Made by a program: the position numbers and the translations under genes. The notes beneath the pieces are model-generated. The model was not told where the DNA came from. It worked only from the letters and a program-made list of their open reading frames with translations, and made no database searches. Below, one piece after another: positions 1 to 7,534 of a stretch of DNA of 8,178 nt; position 1 is the stretch's first letter, and the number at the start of each line of letters is the position of its first letter. This DNA comes from an uncultured Bacteroidales bacterium (GTDB lineage Bacteria > Bacteroidota > Bacteroidia > Bacteroidales > WCHB1-69): assembly GCA_900321845.1 (NCBI GenBank), contig ONXT01000040.1:1-8178 (forward strand), written 5' to 3'.

Positions 1-2492
1 GTGATTTGCGGCGGCAGCACCTCTCTCATCAGCCGCGTTCCCGCCTCGTCGTAATTCCTGAAAACAACCTGCGACGGCAAATTCCACTGTTCCAGGTTAA
101 AATCGGGACAGGGCTTTTCGCTCTCTAAAACGATGTCTAATTGGGCGCTTAATTTTTCGAATTCCGCTTTTTTATCCGACAAATCCTTCAGCAGATGCTT
201 GGTCGGCTCGCGGGTTGGGTCCAGAAAACAGAGCATCATCATCTTCCCGTTGTCGGTCTTCCAATCGAAGTTTTTATTGAAATAAGCCGTTTTGTCAAAG
301 GAAATATGTTGGGTGTTTAATTTCCCCAAATCGCGATTTTGTGTTGTCAAATCTCTGAATACCAACTCTTTATGCAGATTATCATTGGGCTTGAGTTCAA
401 AGAATTCCAGACGGGAAAGCACGGTTCCGTCATTGTAGCGACGGCCCGTGGAGAGCAGGTAATGTCCGCTTTCCAATTCCAAAGTAAAGGGGAGACTCCC
501 CACTCGGGAATCGTCCTCGAAATCCAAGGATACATAATCGCCGTTTTCGTGTTTCTCTATGGTGTAATGGCTGTAATAGGTGGGCTTGAAATCGTCTTTT
601 CCTGCATAATTGACTGTTAATTTTGCAGTTTGGATGGAGTTGTGTTTAACATTGTTCTGTTGGTCGAAGTTGACGGTCTGCCATTTCCCGTTCTCGTAGG
701 CGTAGAGTTGATAGGTGGCGTTGTCGAGGTAGGCGGGAAGGTCCAAGGCGCGGCAGACGGCTACAAAGAAAATGTTGCGGGAGTGGCTGTCGGCGCGGCG
801 AAGTCCATACACGCCCTCCGGTGAAATCGGACAGCCGAAATAGTTGCCGTCATTGTCAATGTTAATATTTCCCTGCACCCAGCTTTGGATATTCTGCACC
901 GAAACCTTGCCGTTGAGTTCTTTTAACATTTTTTCATGCAGAAAACTCCGCCACGGACGCAGCCCTTCATTGGAAATACGAGGGGAGATGATGCCTTTCA
1001 CATAAACGTCAAACGGATACTTTGTGCTGTCGTAATAGGTTTTATGTGCTTGGATTACAGCGGCTTGCAAATCCCTGAAATCCTTGTCGGAAAGGGATTG
1101 CAAAAGTTCGTTAAGATGGAAGTTCGCCTCTTTTTTGGCATTCCATTTTAACAGATTTTCAACTTCCGCATAGTTTCCTTCCGCCTTTTTGAGGAAGAAT
1201 CCTATTTGCTGTTTGGTGAGATTCTTGTTCTTGACAAATTTCGCATCGTATTCCGTTTTGAATGTGGACATGTAGTCGGTGCGGATGGAGTCTTCGTAAT
1301 GCAGGCGTTTTTGATTGATGGCGACCTTCTCCTCATCGGCGGTCACGATGTTTTCCTTACCGTACGGGGGAACGATGGTCAGTTCTTCCACATACTCTTT
1401 CCCGGCTGATTGGTCCATCACAATCGTCAGTTCGGTCTGTTCGCGGACATCAATCTTCTGGTATCCGAATTGCTTCCCATCGGTTGCCCAAATCAGCAGG
1501 TCGCCCAGCCCTGTCGTCAAAACGGCCTCTCCTTTCGCATCGGTTTTCTGCTGTGCGATGGGATAATATTCGGCGTAATTATACAACTTGAATTTAACAG
1601 TTACGTTCGGGAGGGGAGTGCCCTGCCCGTCCACCACGGAAATGGTGATTTTCTTCGTGTCTGCATAGTTGGGCAGCAGATTGATTCTCGATGACAAGTC
1701 GGTCTGGTAGGTGACGTCTTCGGTGCCGTTGTATTTCCCGAAGACATTGGTATGCACCATCATGGTGCGGGTGCTGGGGAAGGCGAACCAGCCCATGTTC
1801 AGTTCCGGGTCGGGTTCGCAGGCGCCAAGGAAGTACCATTGTCCGTCCACCCACACTTCCACCCATGCGTGGTTGTCGTCGGTGTGGGCCCAGCGCGGGG
1901 TGTAGCATTGGCGGGCGGGGATGCCCACTGCCCGCAGCGCAGTCACCAGGAGTGTTGACTCTTCGCCGCAGCGGCCATGCGAAGAGCGTATCGTCGCCAA
2001 TGGCGATGAGGTGCGCGCATCCGACGGCTGGTAGGCCACCTTCTCATGACACCAGTGGTTCACCTCCAAAGCCGCATCGTACATCGACATACCGATGATG
2101 CGGTCTTTCAACTCATCGAAAAACACTTGCCGCGAATTGTCGAGATTCTCATTGTTGACACGGTAAATCAATACAAAATGGCGAAATATCTCCTCCGGAA
2201 TCTCTTTTCCCCACGGGAAAAAATCCCTTGCTTCAAATGCTGAACGCACCTGTTGCAGGAAAAAGTCGCTGTTGTAGTCCGCCCAATCGCTCAGAGGCAT
2301 GTAGGCATACAGAAACTCCATCGCTTCGGTCTCCTCCGGGGTGAGCGTGCCGTTGAAAGCCGGAACATGGTCTTTCCGTAGCTGGAAATCTTTTTGCATT
2401 TGTTCGCGATATGCTTGATTCTCAATAAAATGCTGCGCAAATATTGGGTGGCTTAGCGTGATGATTGCGAAAGCAAGAAGAAGTTTTTTCAT
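1..2492 (-). CDS. Exported transglutaminase-like multidomain protein (3' end outside window)
   Basis: An uninterrupted frame of 830 codons runs from ATG at 2492 off the left edge. The N-terminus (MKKLLLAFAIITLSHPIFA, then Q) is a likely signal peptide, so the protein is probably exported to the periplasm or cell surface. Residues about 20-140 look helical. A transglutaminase-like core follows, with Cys175 in GRCGEEST and His208 in DDNHAWVEVW. Where a catalytic Asp is expected there is GACEPDPELN, a form I recall from this Bacteroidota family. Residues about 280-360 resemble a carboxypeptidase-regulatory or Ig-like beta domain (VDGQGTPLPNVTVKF). A second transglutaminase-like module near residues 540-610 has Ser569 in the Cys position. 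From about 747 a thioredoxin-like segment begins (LCFLDPTREPTKHLLKDL), with no CxxC visible. It starts 40 bases after nqrF on the same strand. The role is unknown: a protease, crosslinking or glycan-related function is possible, and a peptidase or peptide-handling role is only a guess. Confidence 0.88.
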   Translation of the reverse strand, partial: MKKLLLAFAIITLSHPIFAQHFIENQAYREQMQKDFQLRKDHVPAFNGTLTPEETEAMEFLYAYMPLSDWADYNSDFFLQQVRSAFEARDFFPWGKEIPEEIFRHFVLIYRVNNENLDNSRQVFFDELKDRIIGMSMYDAALEVNHWCHEKVAYQPSDARTSSPLATIRSSHGRCGEESTLLVTALRAVGIPARQCYTPRWAHTDDNHAWVEVWVDGQWYFLGACEPDPELNMGWFAFPSTRTMMVHTNVFGKYNGTEDVTYQTDLSSRINLLPNYADTKKITISVVDGQGTPLPNVTVKFKLYNYAEYYPIAQQKTDAKGEAVLTTGLGDLLIWATDGKQFGYQKIDVREQTELTIVMDQSAGKEYVEELTIVPPYGKENIVTADEEKVAINQKRLHYEDSIRTDYMSTFKTEYDAKFVKNKNLTKQQIGFFLKKAEGNYAEVENLLKWNAKKEANFHLNELLQSLSDKDFRDLQAAVIQAHKTYYDSTKYPFDVYVKGIISPRISNEGLRPWRSFLHEKMLKELNGKVSVQNIQSWVQGNINIDNDGNYFGCPISPEGVYGLRRADSHSRNIFFVAVCRALDLPAYLDNATYQLYAYENGKWQTVNFDQQNNVKHNSIQTAKLTVNYAGKDDFKPTYYSHYTIEKHENGDYVSLDFEDDSRVGSLPFTLELESGHYLLSTGRRYNDGTVLSRLEFFELKPNDNLHKELVFRDLTTQNRDLGKLNTQHISFDKTAYFNKNFDWKTDNGKMMMLCFLDPTREPTKHLLKDLSDKKAEFEKLSAQLDIVLESEKPCPDFNLEQWNLPSQVVFRNYDEAGTRLMREVLPPQI

Positions 2493-2495
2493 TTT

Positions 2496-2518
2496 GTTAA
2501 GTGTGTTAAAAATGTTAA
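2496..2518. repeat. Three GTTAA units at exact 9-base spacing
   Basis: In the 40-base gap between nqrF and the transglutaminase-like gene, GTTAA occurs at 2496, 2505 and 2514, so each copy starts 9 bases after the last. On the coding strand this is TTAAC just upstream of the downstream ATG. It could be an operator or simply AT-rich leader sequence. No terminator hairpin with a T-run is visible in this gap, and no convincing Bacteroidota promoter (TTTG with TAnnTTTG) was found, so the downstream gene may be read through from the nqr operon. Confidence 0.25.
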
Positions 2519-2532
2519 GCAATAATGTCGGT

Positions 2533-3786
2533 TCATCCACCGAAATCGTCGTAATGAATCATTTCGGGGGGAACGCCTAAAGAGTCGAGCATTTTCAAGA
2601 CGGCCTGTAGCATCATGGGAGGCCCGCAGATGTAGTACTCGATGTCTTCGGGCGCGGGATGGTTTTTTAGATAATTGTCGAAAATCACTTGATGAATGAA
2701 GCCGGTGTAGCCGTTCCAATGGTCGTCGGGTTGCGGATCGGAGAGTGCAACGTGAAATTCAAAATTCCCATTGTTATCCGCAATCTGTTGGAAATCATTC
2801 ATATAGAACAGCTCTTTGCGCGAGCGTCCGCCATACCAGAAAGTGGTTTTTCGTTGTGTATGCAGATTCTTGAATTGGTCGAAGATGTGCGACCGCATCG
2901 GGGCCATGCCCGCGCCGCCGCCAATGAACATCATCTCGTTGTCGGTGTCCTGTACGAAAAATTCTCCGTACGGCCCGGAAACCATCACCTCGTCACCCGG
3001 CTTTAAACTATATATGTATGAAGAGGCAACGCCTGGATTCACCTTTCCCATTCTCCCTTTCTTGCGGTTGAACGGCGGAGTCGCAATGCGCACATTGAGC
3101 ATAACAATGTGATTCTCAGATGGATGGTTCGCCATTGAGTAAGCGCGCACCGTCGGGGTGCTGTTCTTCATCACCAGCCCGAACAACCCCATTTTCTCCC
3201 AATCTTCTCTGAAAGGCTGCGGAATGTCCATCTCCGAGAAAAGGACCGTGCAGGCGGGAATGTCCAGTTGCACGTATCCTCCCGACTTGAAATCGATGTT
3301 TTCGCCCTCGGGCAGTTCCAGCACCAGCTCTTTGATGAAGGTGGCTACATTGTTGTTTGACAGGACTTTGCACTTCCATTTCTTGATTCCGAAGAACTCT
3401 TTCGGGATCTCGATTTGCAAGTCTTCGCGCACCTTCACCTGACAGAAAAGCCGGTAGTTTTCGGCGGCCATCTTGCGGGAGATGTGCGTCAATTCGGTCG
3501 GAAGGATTGTCCCGCCGCCGGAAAGTACTTTCCCTTTGCAGGTGCCACAGGTACCGCTTCCGCCACACGCCGACGGCACGAAAACCTTCTCGTCGGAAAG
3601 CGCTTGCAGCAAAGAGCAACCGCGTTCGTGTTCAATCTCCTTCTCGCCGTTGATGGTGATTTTCACCTTGCCTTCCGGCACCATTTTCTTCCGTGCGTAA
3701 AGCAATATCGCTACCAGAATCCATATAATGACCAGAAAAATGCCGACCGCTGCGATGATTGTCCAAAAATCCATACTTCCCATCAT
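2533..3786 (-). CDS. nqrF: Na+-translocating NADH:quinone reductase subunit F (NADH dehydrogenase, 2Fe-2S/FAD)
   Basis: NqrF is the electron entry subunit of Na+-NQR. It oxidises NADH on the cytoplasmic side and passes electrons through FAD to a 2Fe-2S centre. The 417-residue product is close to the family's usual length of about 408. One N-terminal membrane anchor spans roughly residues 8-30. The ferredoxin-type domain has Cys74, Cys80, Cys83 and Cys115 in the CX5CX2C...C pattern. The flavin-binding RAYS motif is at 214-217. The NADH-binding region shows GGGAGMAPMRSH near 289 and CGPPMM near 387, and the protein ends in the family-typical DDFGG. The start is ambiguous between ATGs at 3786, 3783 and 3774. 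The first directly abuts the nqrE stop, which suggests translational coupling. It is the last nqr gene, and all key residues are intact. Confidence 0.97.
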   Translation of the reverse strand: MMGSMDFWTIIAAVGIFLVIIWILVAILLYARKKMVPEGKVKITINGEKEIEHERGCSLLQALSDEKVFVPSACGGSGTCGTCKGKVLSGGGTILPTELTHISRKMAAENYRLFCQVKVREDLQIEIPKEFFGIKKWKCKVLSNNNVATFIKELVLELPEGENIDFKSGGYVQLDIPACTVLFSEMDIPQPFREDWEKMGLFGLVMKNSTPTVRAYSMANHPSENHIVMLNVRIATPPFNRKKGRMGKVNPGVASSYIYSLKPGDEVMVSGPYGEFFVQDTDNEMMFIGGGAGMAPMRSHIFDQFKNLHTQRKTTFWYGGRSRKELFYMNDFQQIADNNGNFEFHVALSDPQPDDHWNGYTGFIHQVIFDNYLKNHPAPEDIEYYICGPPMMLQAVLKMLDSLGVPPEMIHYDDFGG

Positions 3787-4398
3787 TTAAATCCCTAAAA
3801 ATGCCATGAATCCTATTCCTAACAAACCTGTGATGATGTAGGCTATGCCGTTGCCCTGCAAGCCCTTGGGAATGTTTGAGTATTTGAGTCGTTCGCGAAT
3901 GGCCGCGAAAGCAACGATGGCCAAAAGCCAGCCGATGCCGGAGCCCAGCGCGTAGGAGAAGCTGTGCGCCACGGTCGGGAAATTCTTCTCCTGCATGAAA
4001 AGTGAAGCCCCTAAAATGGCACAATTAACAGCAATTAACGGTAGGAAAATCCCCAATGCCTGATATAAAACCGGCGAGAACCGCTCAATGATCATCTCCA
4101 GCAGTTGCACAATGCCCGCAATCACGGAGATGAAGATGATGAGGGAGAGGAACGACAAATCGACTGTCGCAAAGTGCGAATTGAGCCAAGTTAGCGCACC
4201 TTCTCCAAGTAAATATCTGTTTATCAGGTAGTTTAGGGGGACCGTGACGACAAGTACAAAACTCACCGCTACGCCCAAACCGAAGGCCGTCTTCACGTTT
4301 TTGGATACCGCCAAGTAGGAGCACATTCCTAAAAAATAGGCGAAAACCATATTGTCAATGAAGACCGAACGAACAAATATGTCTGTTAATTCATTCAT
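3787..4398 (-). CDS. nqrE: Na+-translocating NADH:quinone reductase subunit E
   Basis: NqrE is an integral membrane subunit that pairs with NqrD in inverted topology. The two proteins hold an iron-sulfur centre within the membrane that relays electrons between NqrF and NqrC. The 203-residue product shows about six hydrophobic segments, near residues 12-30, 36-57, 82-102, 111-133, 144-168 and 184-201. The two expected ligand cysteines are present: Cys26 in LGMCSYLAVS and Cys126 in AVNCAILGAS. The internal similarity of these two motifs to those in NqrD is the known signature of the pair. Its ATG (4398-4396) overlaps the nqrD TGA (4397-4395) as ATGA, and its TAA is immediately followed by the nqrF ATG. 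RnfA is a homologue, but the surrounding nqr genes settle the assignment. Confidence 0.96.
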   Translation of the reverse strand: MNELTDIFVRSVFIDNMVFAYFLGMCSYLAVSKNVKTAFGLGVAVSFVLVVTVPLNYLINRYLLGEGALTWLNSHFATVDLSFLSLIIFISVIAGIVQLLEMIIERFSPVLYQALGIFLPLIAVNCAILGASLFMQEKNFPTVAHSFSYALGSGIGWLLAIVAFAAIRERLKYSNIPKGLQGNGIAYIITGLLGIGFMAFLGI

Positions 4399-4994
4399 TT
4401 CACGCTACTTTTTTTAGAATTTTTAATCCAGATGAGGGAGCCGACGAGGATGAGTGCCATCGGGGGCAGAATCATCAGTCCATTGTTGAGGTAGCCGGCT
4501 TCGTAGAACGACTGCGGTATGACGGGGTGGTTCCAAAGCGTGCCGGAGCCGAGAAGTTCGCGGAAAATGGCGACAATCACCAGTACCAGTCCGTAGCCCA
4601 GTCCGTTCATTAGCCCGTCGATGAGCGAGGGCAGCGGCTTGTGCGACATGGCGAACGCCTCCAAACGCCCCATAATGATGCAGTTCGTGATGATGAGCCC
4701 TACGAAGACGGAGAGCATTTTGCTGACATCATACACCACCGCTTGCAGCACTTGGTCAACGACAATGACCAGCGCGGAGACGATGAGCAGTTGCACGATA
4801 ATGCGCACGCGTGGAGGTATCGTATTGCGTATCAATGAGATGATGAAGTTTGCGCAGGCGCAGACAATCGTGACGGAGAGGGCCATCACCACCGCCGGCT
4901 TCAGCTGTGCCGTCACCGCCAATGCCGAGCATACCCCCAGAATCTGCACCAGTATCGGATTGTCTTTGCTTAAAGGCCCTAAGTATTTTTTCAT
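4395..4994 (-). CDS. nqrD: Na+-translocating NADH:quinone reductase subunit D
   Basis: NqrD is the membrane partner of NqrE and contributes half of the intramembrane iron-sulfur site. The 199-residue protein has about six hydrophobic segments (near 14-30, 35-56, 66-86, 93-112, 133-147 and 172-190). Cys22 in LGVCSALAVT and Cys105 in ITNCIIMGR match the two conserved ligand positions, shifted by seven residues from the Vibrio numbering I recall (29 and 112). The N-terminal KKYLGPLSKDNPILVQILG stretch is typical of the family. The start is ATG at 4994. The stop overlaps the nqrE start by four bases. A 61-base gap containing a small inverted repeat separates it from nqrC upstream. RnfE is the homologue in Rnf complexes, and context excludes it here. 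Confidence 0.96.
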   Translation of the reverse strand: MKKYLGPLSKDNPILVQILGVCSALAVTAQLKPAVVMALSVTIVCACANFIISLIRNTIPPRVRIIVQLLIVSALVIVVDQVLQAVVYDVSKMLSVFVGLIITNCIIMGRLEAFAMSHKPLPSLIDGLMNGLGYGLVLVIVAIFRELLGSGTLWNHPVIPQSFYEAGYLNNGLMILPPMALILVGSLIWIKNSKKSSVK

Positions 4995-5022
4995 TTAAGT
5001 GATTTATTGTCAATGATTAAGC

Positions 5023-5043
5023 GATTCCGCAAGAGGTGGAATC
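5023..5043 (-). repeat. Small inverted repeat between nqrC and nqrD
   Basis: GATTCC at 5023-5028 and GGAATC at 5038-5043 form a perfect 6-bp stem around a 9-base loop. One extra G-U pair is possible at the base on the coding strand. It lies in the longest gap of the operon (61 bases, 4995-5055). No T-run follows on the coding strand, so it does not look like an intrinsic terminator. An RNA-processing or mRNA-stability hairpin is possible, and chance is also possible for a stem this short. Confidence 0.3.
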
Positions 5044-5055
5044 ATGGTTCATCTT

Positions 5056-5685
5056 TTATTGATTATTAGGATTGTTCATTATTTCTATCAAACTATTGTA
5101 CATCATTTCGTCCACGCCCCGACTGGTGAGGGTGGCGCCGGAAATTGCATCCACGCGGTTTTCCAGTCCAATTGAATTTCCTTTTCCTTTTGCTATCACC
5201 TTGACTGACACGAAGTTACCGTTCTCGTCATATAGTTTTTTTCCGATGAATGAGGAGGAAAAATCGTCCTCCGTTATTTTGGCCCCCAAGCCTGGGGTTT
5301 CCGACTTATGGGAGAAAGCCACGCCTTTGATGGTTGTATTGTCCTCATTCAGAACCACATAGCCCCAAATCGCGCCCCAAAGTCCTTTGCCGTTCACGTA
5401 AACCACGTGACCTTGTGAGCCATCGGCGCACTGAATCGCATACATCTCGCGCCCTGTTTTTGACTTTTCTGGGCGGGTAACTTCGGCGAACAGAGCGTTG
5501 GCCTCGCTCTTATCAACATCCCCATAGCCAGCGGCCTTCAGAATCTGGCGGGCCTTTTCGCATTGCCGATTGGCTTCGCGCTGCGGCTTCAGCCCCAGCG
5601 AAACCGCCGATAGCAACACCGCGATGATAATCACTAATCCAGTGATATACAATAATATATATGTGTTTGAAAAGGTTTTGGACAT
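5056..5685 (-). CDS. nqrC: Na+-translocating NADH:quinone reductase subunit C (covalent FMN)
   Basis: NqrC carries a covalently attached FMN and passes electrons from the NqrD/E iron-sulfur centre towards NqrB. From ATG at 5685 the protein is 209 residues, shorter than the roughly 257 of Vibrio NqrC. The start used here is an ATG. The frame can be extended to a TTG at 5694, which adds only three residues (MKP) and seems less likely. A single N-terminal membrane segment (ILLYITGLVIIIAVLLSAVS) anchors a soluble FMN-binding domain. That domain shows GKGLWGAIWGYV, HKSETPGLGAKI and finally AISGATLTSRGV. The Thr of SGAT (residue 185 from the ATG) is the expected phosphoester FMN site. Attachment needs the flavin transferase ApbE, whose gene is not in this window. 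The gap to nqrB is 46 bases. Confidence 0.95.
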   Translation of the reverse strand: MSKTFSNTYILLYITGLVIIIAVLLSAVSLGLKPQREANRQCEKARQILKAAGYGDVDKSEANALFAEVTRPEKSKTGREMYAIQCADGSQGHVVYVNGKGLWGAIWGYVVLNEDNTTIKGVAFSHKSETPGLGAKITEDDFSSSFIGKKLYDENGNFVSVKVIAKGKGNSIGLENRVDAISGATLTSRGVDEMMYNSLIEIMNNPNNQ

Positions 5686-5731
5686 TGGTTTCAAGTGTTT
5701 TTTCCGACGAGCAATTGAAATTCTCCCTTCT

Positions 5732-6871
5732 TTAATTCTTTTTCCTCAATATTCTTTTTTTACGATGGCGGATGTTGAGTTGAATAACGCAATAATCGAT
5801 GAGCGGGGCGAAAATATTCATCAGCAGGATGGCCAGCATCATTCCCTCGGGGTAGCCTTTGTTGAGTACGCGGATGACGATGGCTATCGCGCCAATCAGG
5901 AAACCGTAGATGTATTTGCCTGATTGCGTGTGGGTTGCGGTTACAGGATCGGTGGCCATGAAGACGGCACCGAAGAGGAATCCGCCTAAGAGCAGGTGCT
6001 GCCAGCCGAGGATGGGGCATGCGCCGGTTGCGTGGAAAATCGTTCCTGTGAGGAGACCGCCGATGATCACGGAAATCATGATTTTCCAACTGGCTACTTG
6101 GGTGTAAATCAATAGGATGGCACCGAGAAGAATCGCAATTTTGGAGGTTTCTCCGAAGCTGCCGGGAATGGTGCCGATGAACAAGCTCCAATTGCTTGGC
6201 AGGACGCTGGTGCTCCCATTCATTACAAGCGACAGCGGTGTGGCGCCGGAAATGACGTCCGCGCTTTGTGAAATCCAAACGGCATCGCCTGAAATTACCG
6301 AAGGATAGGCGAAAAAGACGAAGGCGCGCGCCAAAAGTGCAGGGTTGAGGAAGTTGTAGCCGGTTCCGCCGAAGACCTCCTTGCCGAACAGAACGGCGAA
6401 GATGGTGGCCACCGACACAATCCAAAGCGGCACATCGGGCGGCATGATCATCGGAATCAGGAAGCCGGTCACGAAGAAGCCTTCCGCGATCTGATGCCCC
6501 CGCACCTGGGCGAAAATGGCTTCAACCAACAACCCGCTACCGTAGGTGACAATGACCAGCGGAAGCCATTTAAGGAATCCGTAACCGAATGATTGCCAAA
6601 TGGTTGCGTCTTCTCCGATGGAGAGGAAATGCTGATGGCCCACATTCCACATTCCAAACAGCAATGCCGGAAAGAGCGCAATCATCACCGTAATCATAAT
6701 GCGCTTCATATCCACCGCATCGCGGATGTGGCTCCCATTGGTCGTTATCTCTTTGGGTGTTAAAAGGAAGCTGTCGATGGCGTCGTAGGTCGAGTACAAG
6801 AAGTGAAACGGCCTGCCTTTCTCCAGCTTCTTTCCGATTTTATCGCTTAAATTCGTAAAAAAATCCATCAT
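5732..6871 (-). CDS. nqrB: Na+-translocating NADH:quinone reductase subunit B (membrane, covalent FMN)
   Basis: NqrB is the large membrane subunit. It carries covalent FMN and riboflavin, takes part in quinone reduction and is thought to form the Na+ path. The 379-residue product has about ten hydrophobic segments between residues 57 and 360. The FMN attachment motif is SGAT at 208-211 (Thr211), inside ADVISGATPLSLV. Other conserved stretches are GGTGYNFLNPALLARAF (168-184), MATDPVTATHTQSGKYIYG (305-323) and GYPEGMMLAILLMN (339-352). The N-terminus (KLEKGRPFHFLYSTYDAIDSF) is the usual cytoplasmic lead-in. Two adjacent ATGs at 6871 and 6868 are possible starts. The nqrA stop is only 9 bases upstream. 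The very basic C-terminus (RHRKKRILRKKN) would face the cytoplasm. RnfD is a homologue, but length and context fit NqrB. Confidence 0.96.
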   Translation of the reverse strand: MMDFFTNLSDKIGKKLEKGRPFHFLYSTYDAIDSFLLTPKEITTNGSHIRDAVDMKRIMITVMIALFPALLFGMWNVGHQHFLSIGEDATIWQSFGYGFLKWLPLVIVTYGSGLLVEAIFAQVRGHQIAEGFFVTGFLIPMIMPPDVPLWIVSVATIFAVLFGKEVFGGTGYNFLNPALLARAFVFFAYPSVISGDAVWISQSADVISGATPLSLVMNGSTSVLPSNWSLFIGTIPGSFGETSKIAILLGAILLIYTQVASWKIMISVIIGGLLTGTIFHATGACPILGWQHLLLGGFLFGAVFMATDPVTATHTQSGKYIYGFLIGAIAIVIRVLNKGYPEGMMLAILLMNIFAPLIDYCVIQLNIRHRKKRILRKKN

Positions 6872-6880
6872 TGGTGTAGA

Positions 6881-7489
6881 TTAAGCATTATGGTAGAGTA
6901 AAAACAGTCCATCGCGGATGATTTGTTGGCACTCCATTTTGGAAGGACACACCACCTCGCAAAGTGCAAAATCCTCGTCGTCAACCTCGTAGATGCCTAA
7001 TTCCTCCATCTGCTCGATGTCTTGCGTCAGGCAGGCTTTCAGCAGGGATAACGGAATGATTGAGAAGGGGAAAACCTTGTCGTAAACGTCGGTCATCATG
7101 AAAGTGCGGCGGCCACCGTTGAGGGATGTGTTGTATATCAGGAAGTTGGAGTTGTTTTCTTTGTTGGTGAATTGGGATGGGTAGAGCCATGAGAGGTATG
7201 TGTGCGAGAAGCTCCACTTCCGTAAGCCGGGCAATAGCCATCCGATGATTTTGCGTTCGCCGCCTTCCGCAATGGCCGTCACTTGCGAATCGTAGAAATG
7301 GGTGGCGTTGAATTGCGTCATCTGCTTGCCAGTCAGTACGTTGCCTGCAATGTAGCGGATGTTTTCGGCACGGAGGGTCGCATCGTGACGGCGATGTCGC
7401 CGGCTGAAGTGCGACACAACGTTGTTGTTCTTGAGTATTTCAGACAAATCTGCTCCGTAAATCGTTGATATATAGCCTGGTTGCTCCAT
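6881..7489 (-). CDS. nqrA: NqrA, C-terminal part (downstream of an in-frame TAA)
   Basis: This is the second half of the peripheral quinone-linked subunit of Na+-NQR. The frame is open from 7534, directly after the TAA at 7537-7535. The first ATG is at 7489, which would give 202 residues. Reading from 7534 adds KELSFEKTIALTGPK, which aligns with the family's usual TGELYTxRxxSLAGP region, so the natural product is meant to be continuous with the upstream part. Family-typical segments include NIRYIAGNVLTG, FYDSQVTAIAEGGERKIIGW, TSLNGGRRTFMM, VYDKVFPFSIIPLSLLKA and LGIYEVDDEDFALCEVVCPSK. Two things are odd. An Arg/His-rich stretch (SHFSRRHRRHDATLRAEN) sits just before NIRYI, longer than I recall in relatives. 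The loop NGGRRTF has Arg where an acidic residue is usual. It ends 9 bases before nqrB. Whether it is translated on its own cannot be told. Confidence 0.85.
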   Translation of the reverse strand: MEQPGYISTIYGADLSEILKNNNVVSHFSRRHRRHDATLRAENIRYIAGNVLTGKQMTQFNATHFYDSQVTAIAEGGERKIIGWLLPGLRKWSFSHTYLSWLYPSQFTNKENNSNFLIYNTSLNGGRRTFMMTDVYDKVFPFSIIPLSLLKACLTQDIEQMEELGIYEVDDEDFALCEVVCPSKMECQQIIRDGLFLLYHNA

Positions 7490-7534
7490 CTTGGGACCTG
7501 TCAGTGCGATGGTTTTCTCGAAAGAGAGTTCTTT

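Noticed and set aside
1594..1908. Minus-strand open frame of 104 codons in the transglutaminase-like gene
   Set aside because: Its Arg/His-rich sequence is an out-of-frame reading of the conserved HAWVEVW and EPDPELN region of the larger gene.
339..2243. Several plus-strand open frames of 64-94 codons
   Set aside because: All lie opposite the continuous 830-codon minus-strand gene, show no domain, and are antisense shadows.
3116..3619. Minus-strand open frame of 167 codons overlapping nqrF
   Set aside because: It is a shadow frame of nqrF: low-information and Arg-rich, while the nqrF frame here carries the ferredoxin cysteines.
5689..5720. TTTCAA/TTGAAA inverted repeat between nqrB and nqrC
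   Set aside because: Only six AT-rich pairs with a 20-base loop. It is likely chance and shows no terminator T-run on the coding strand.
5760..6425. Minus-strand open frame of 221 codons overlapping nqrB
   Set aside because: The product is rich in Arg, His and Pro with no domain. It lies wholly inside nqrB in another frame, where the NqrB reading has intact SGAT and membrane segments.
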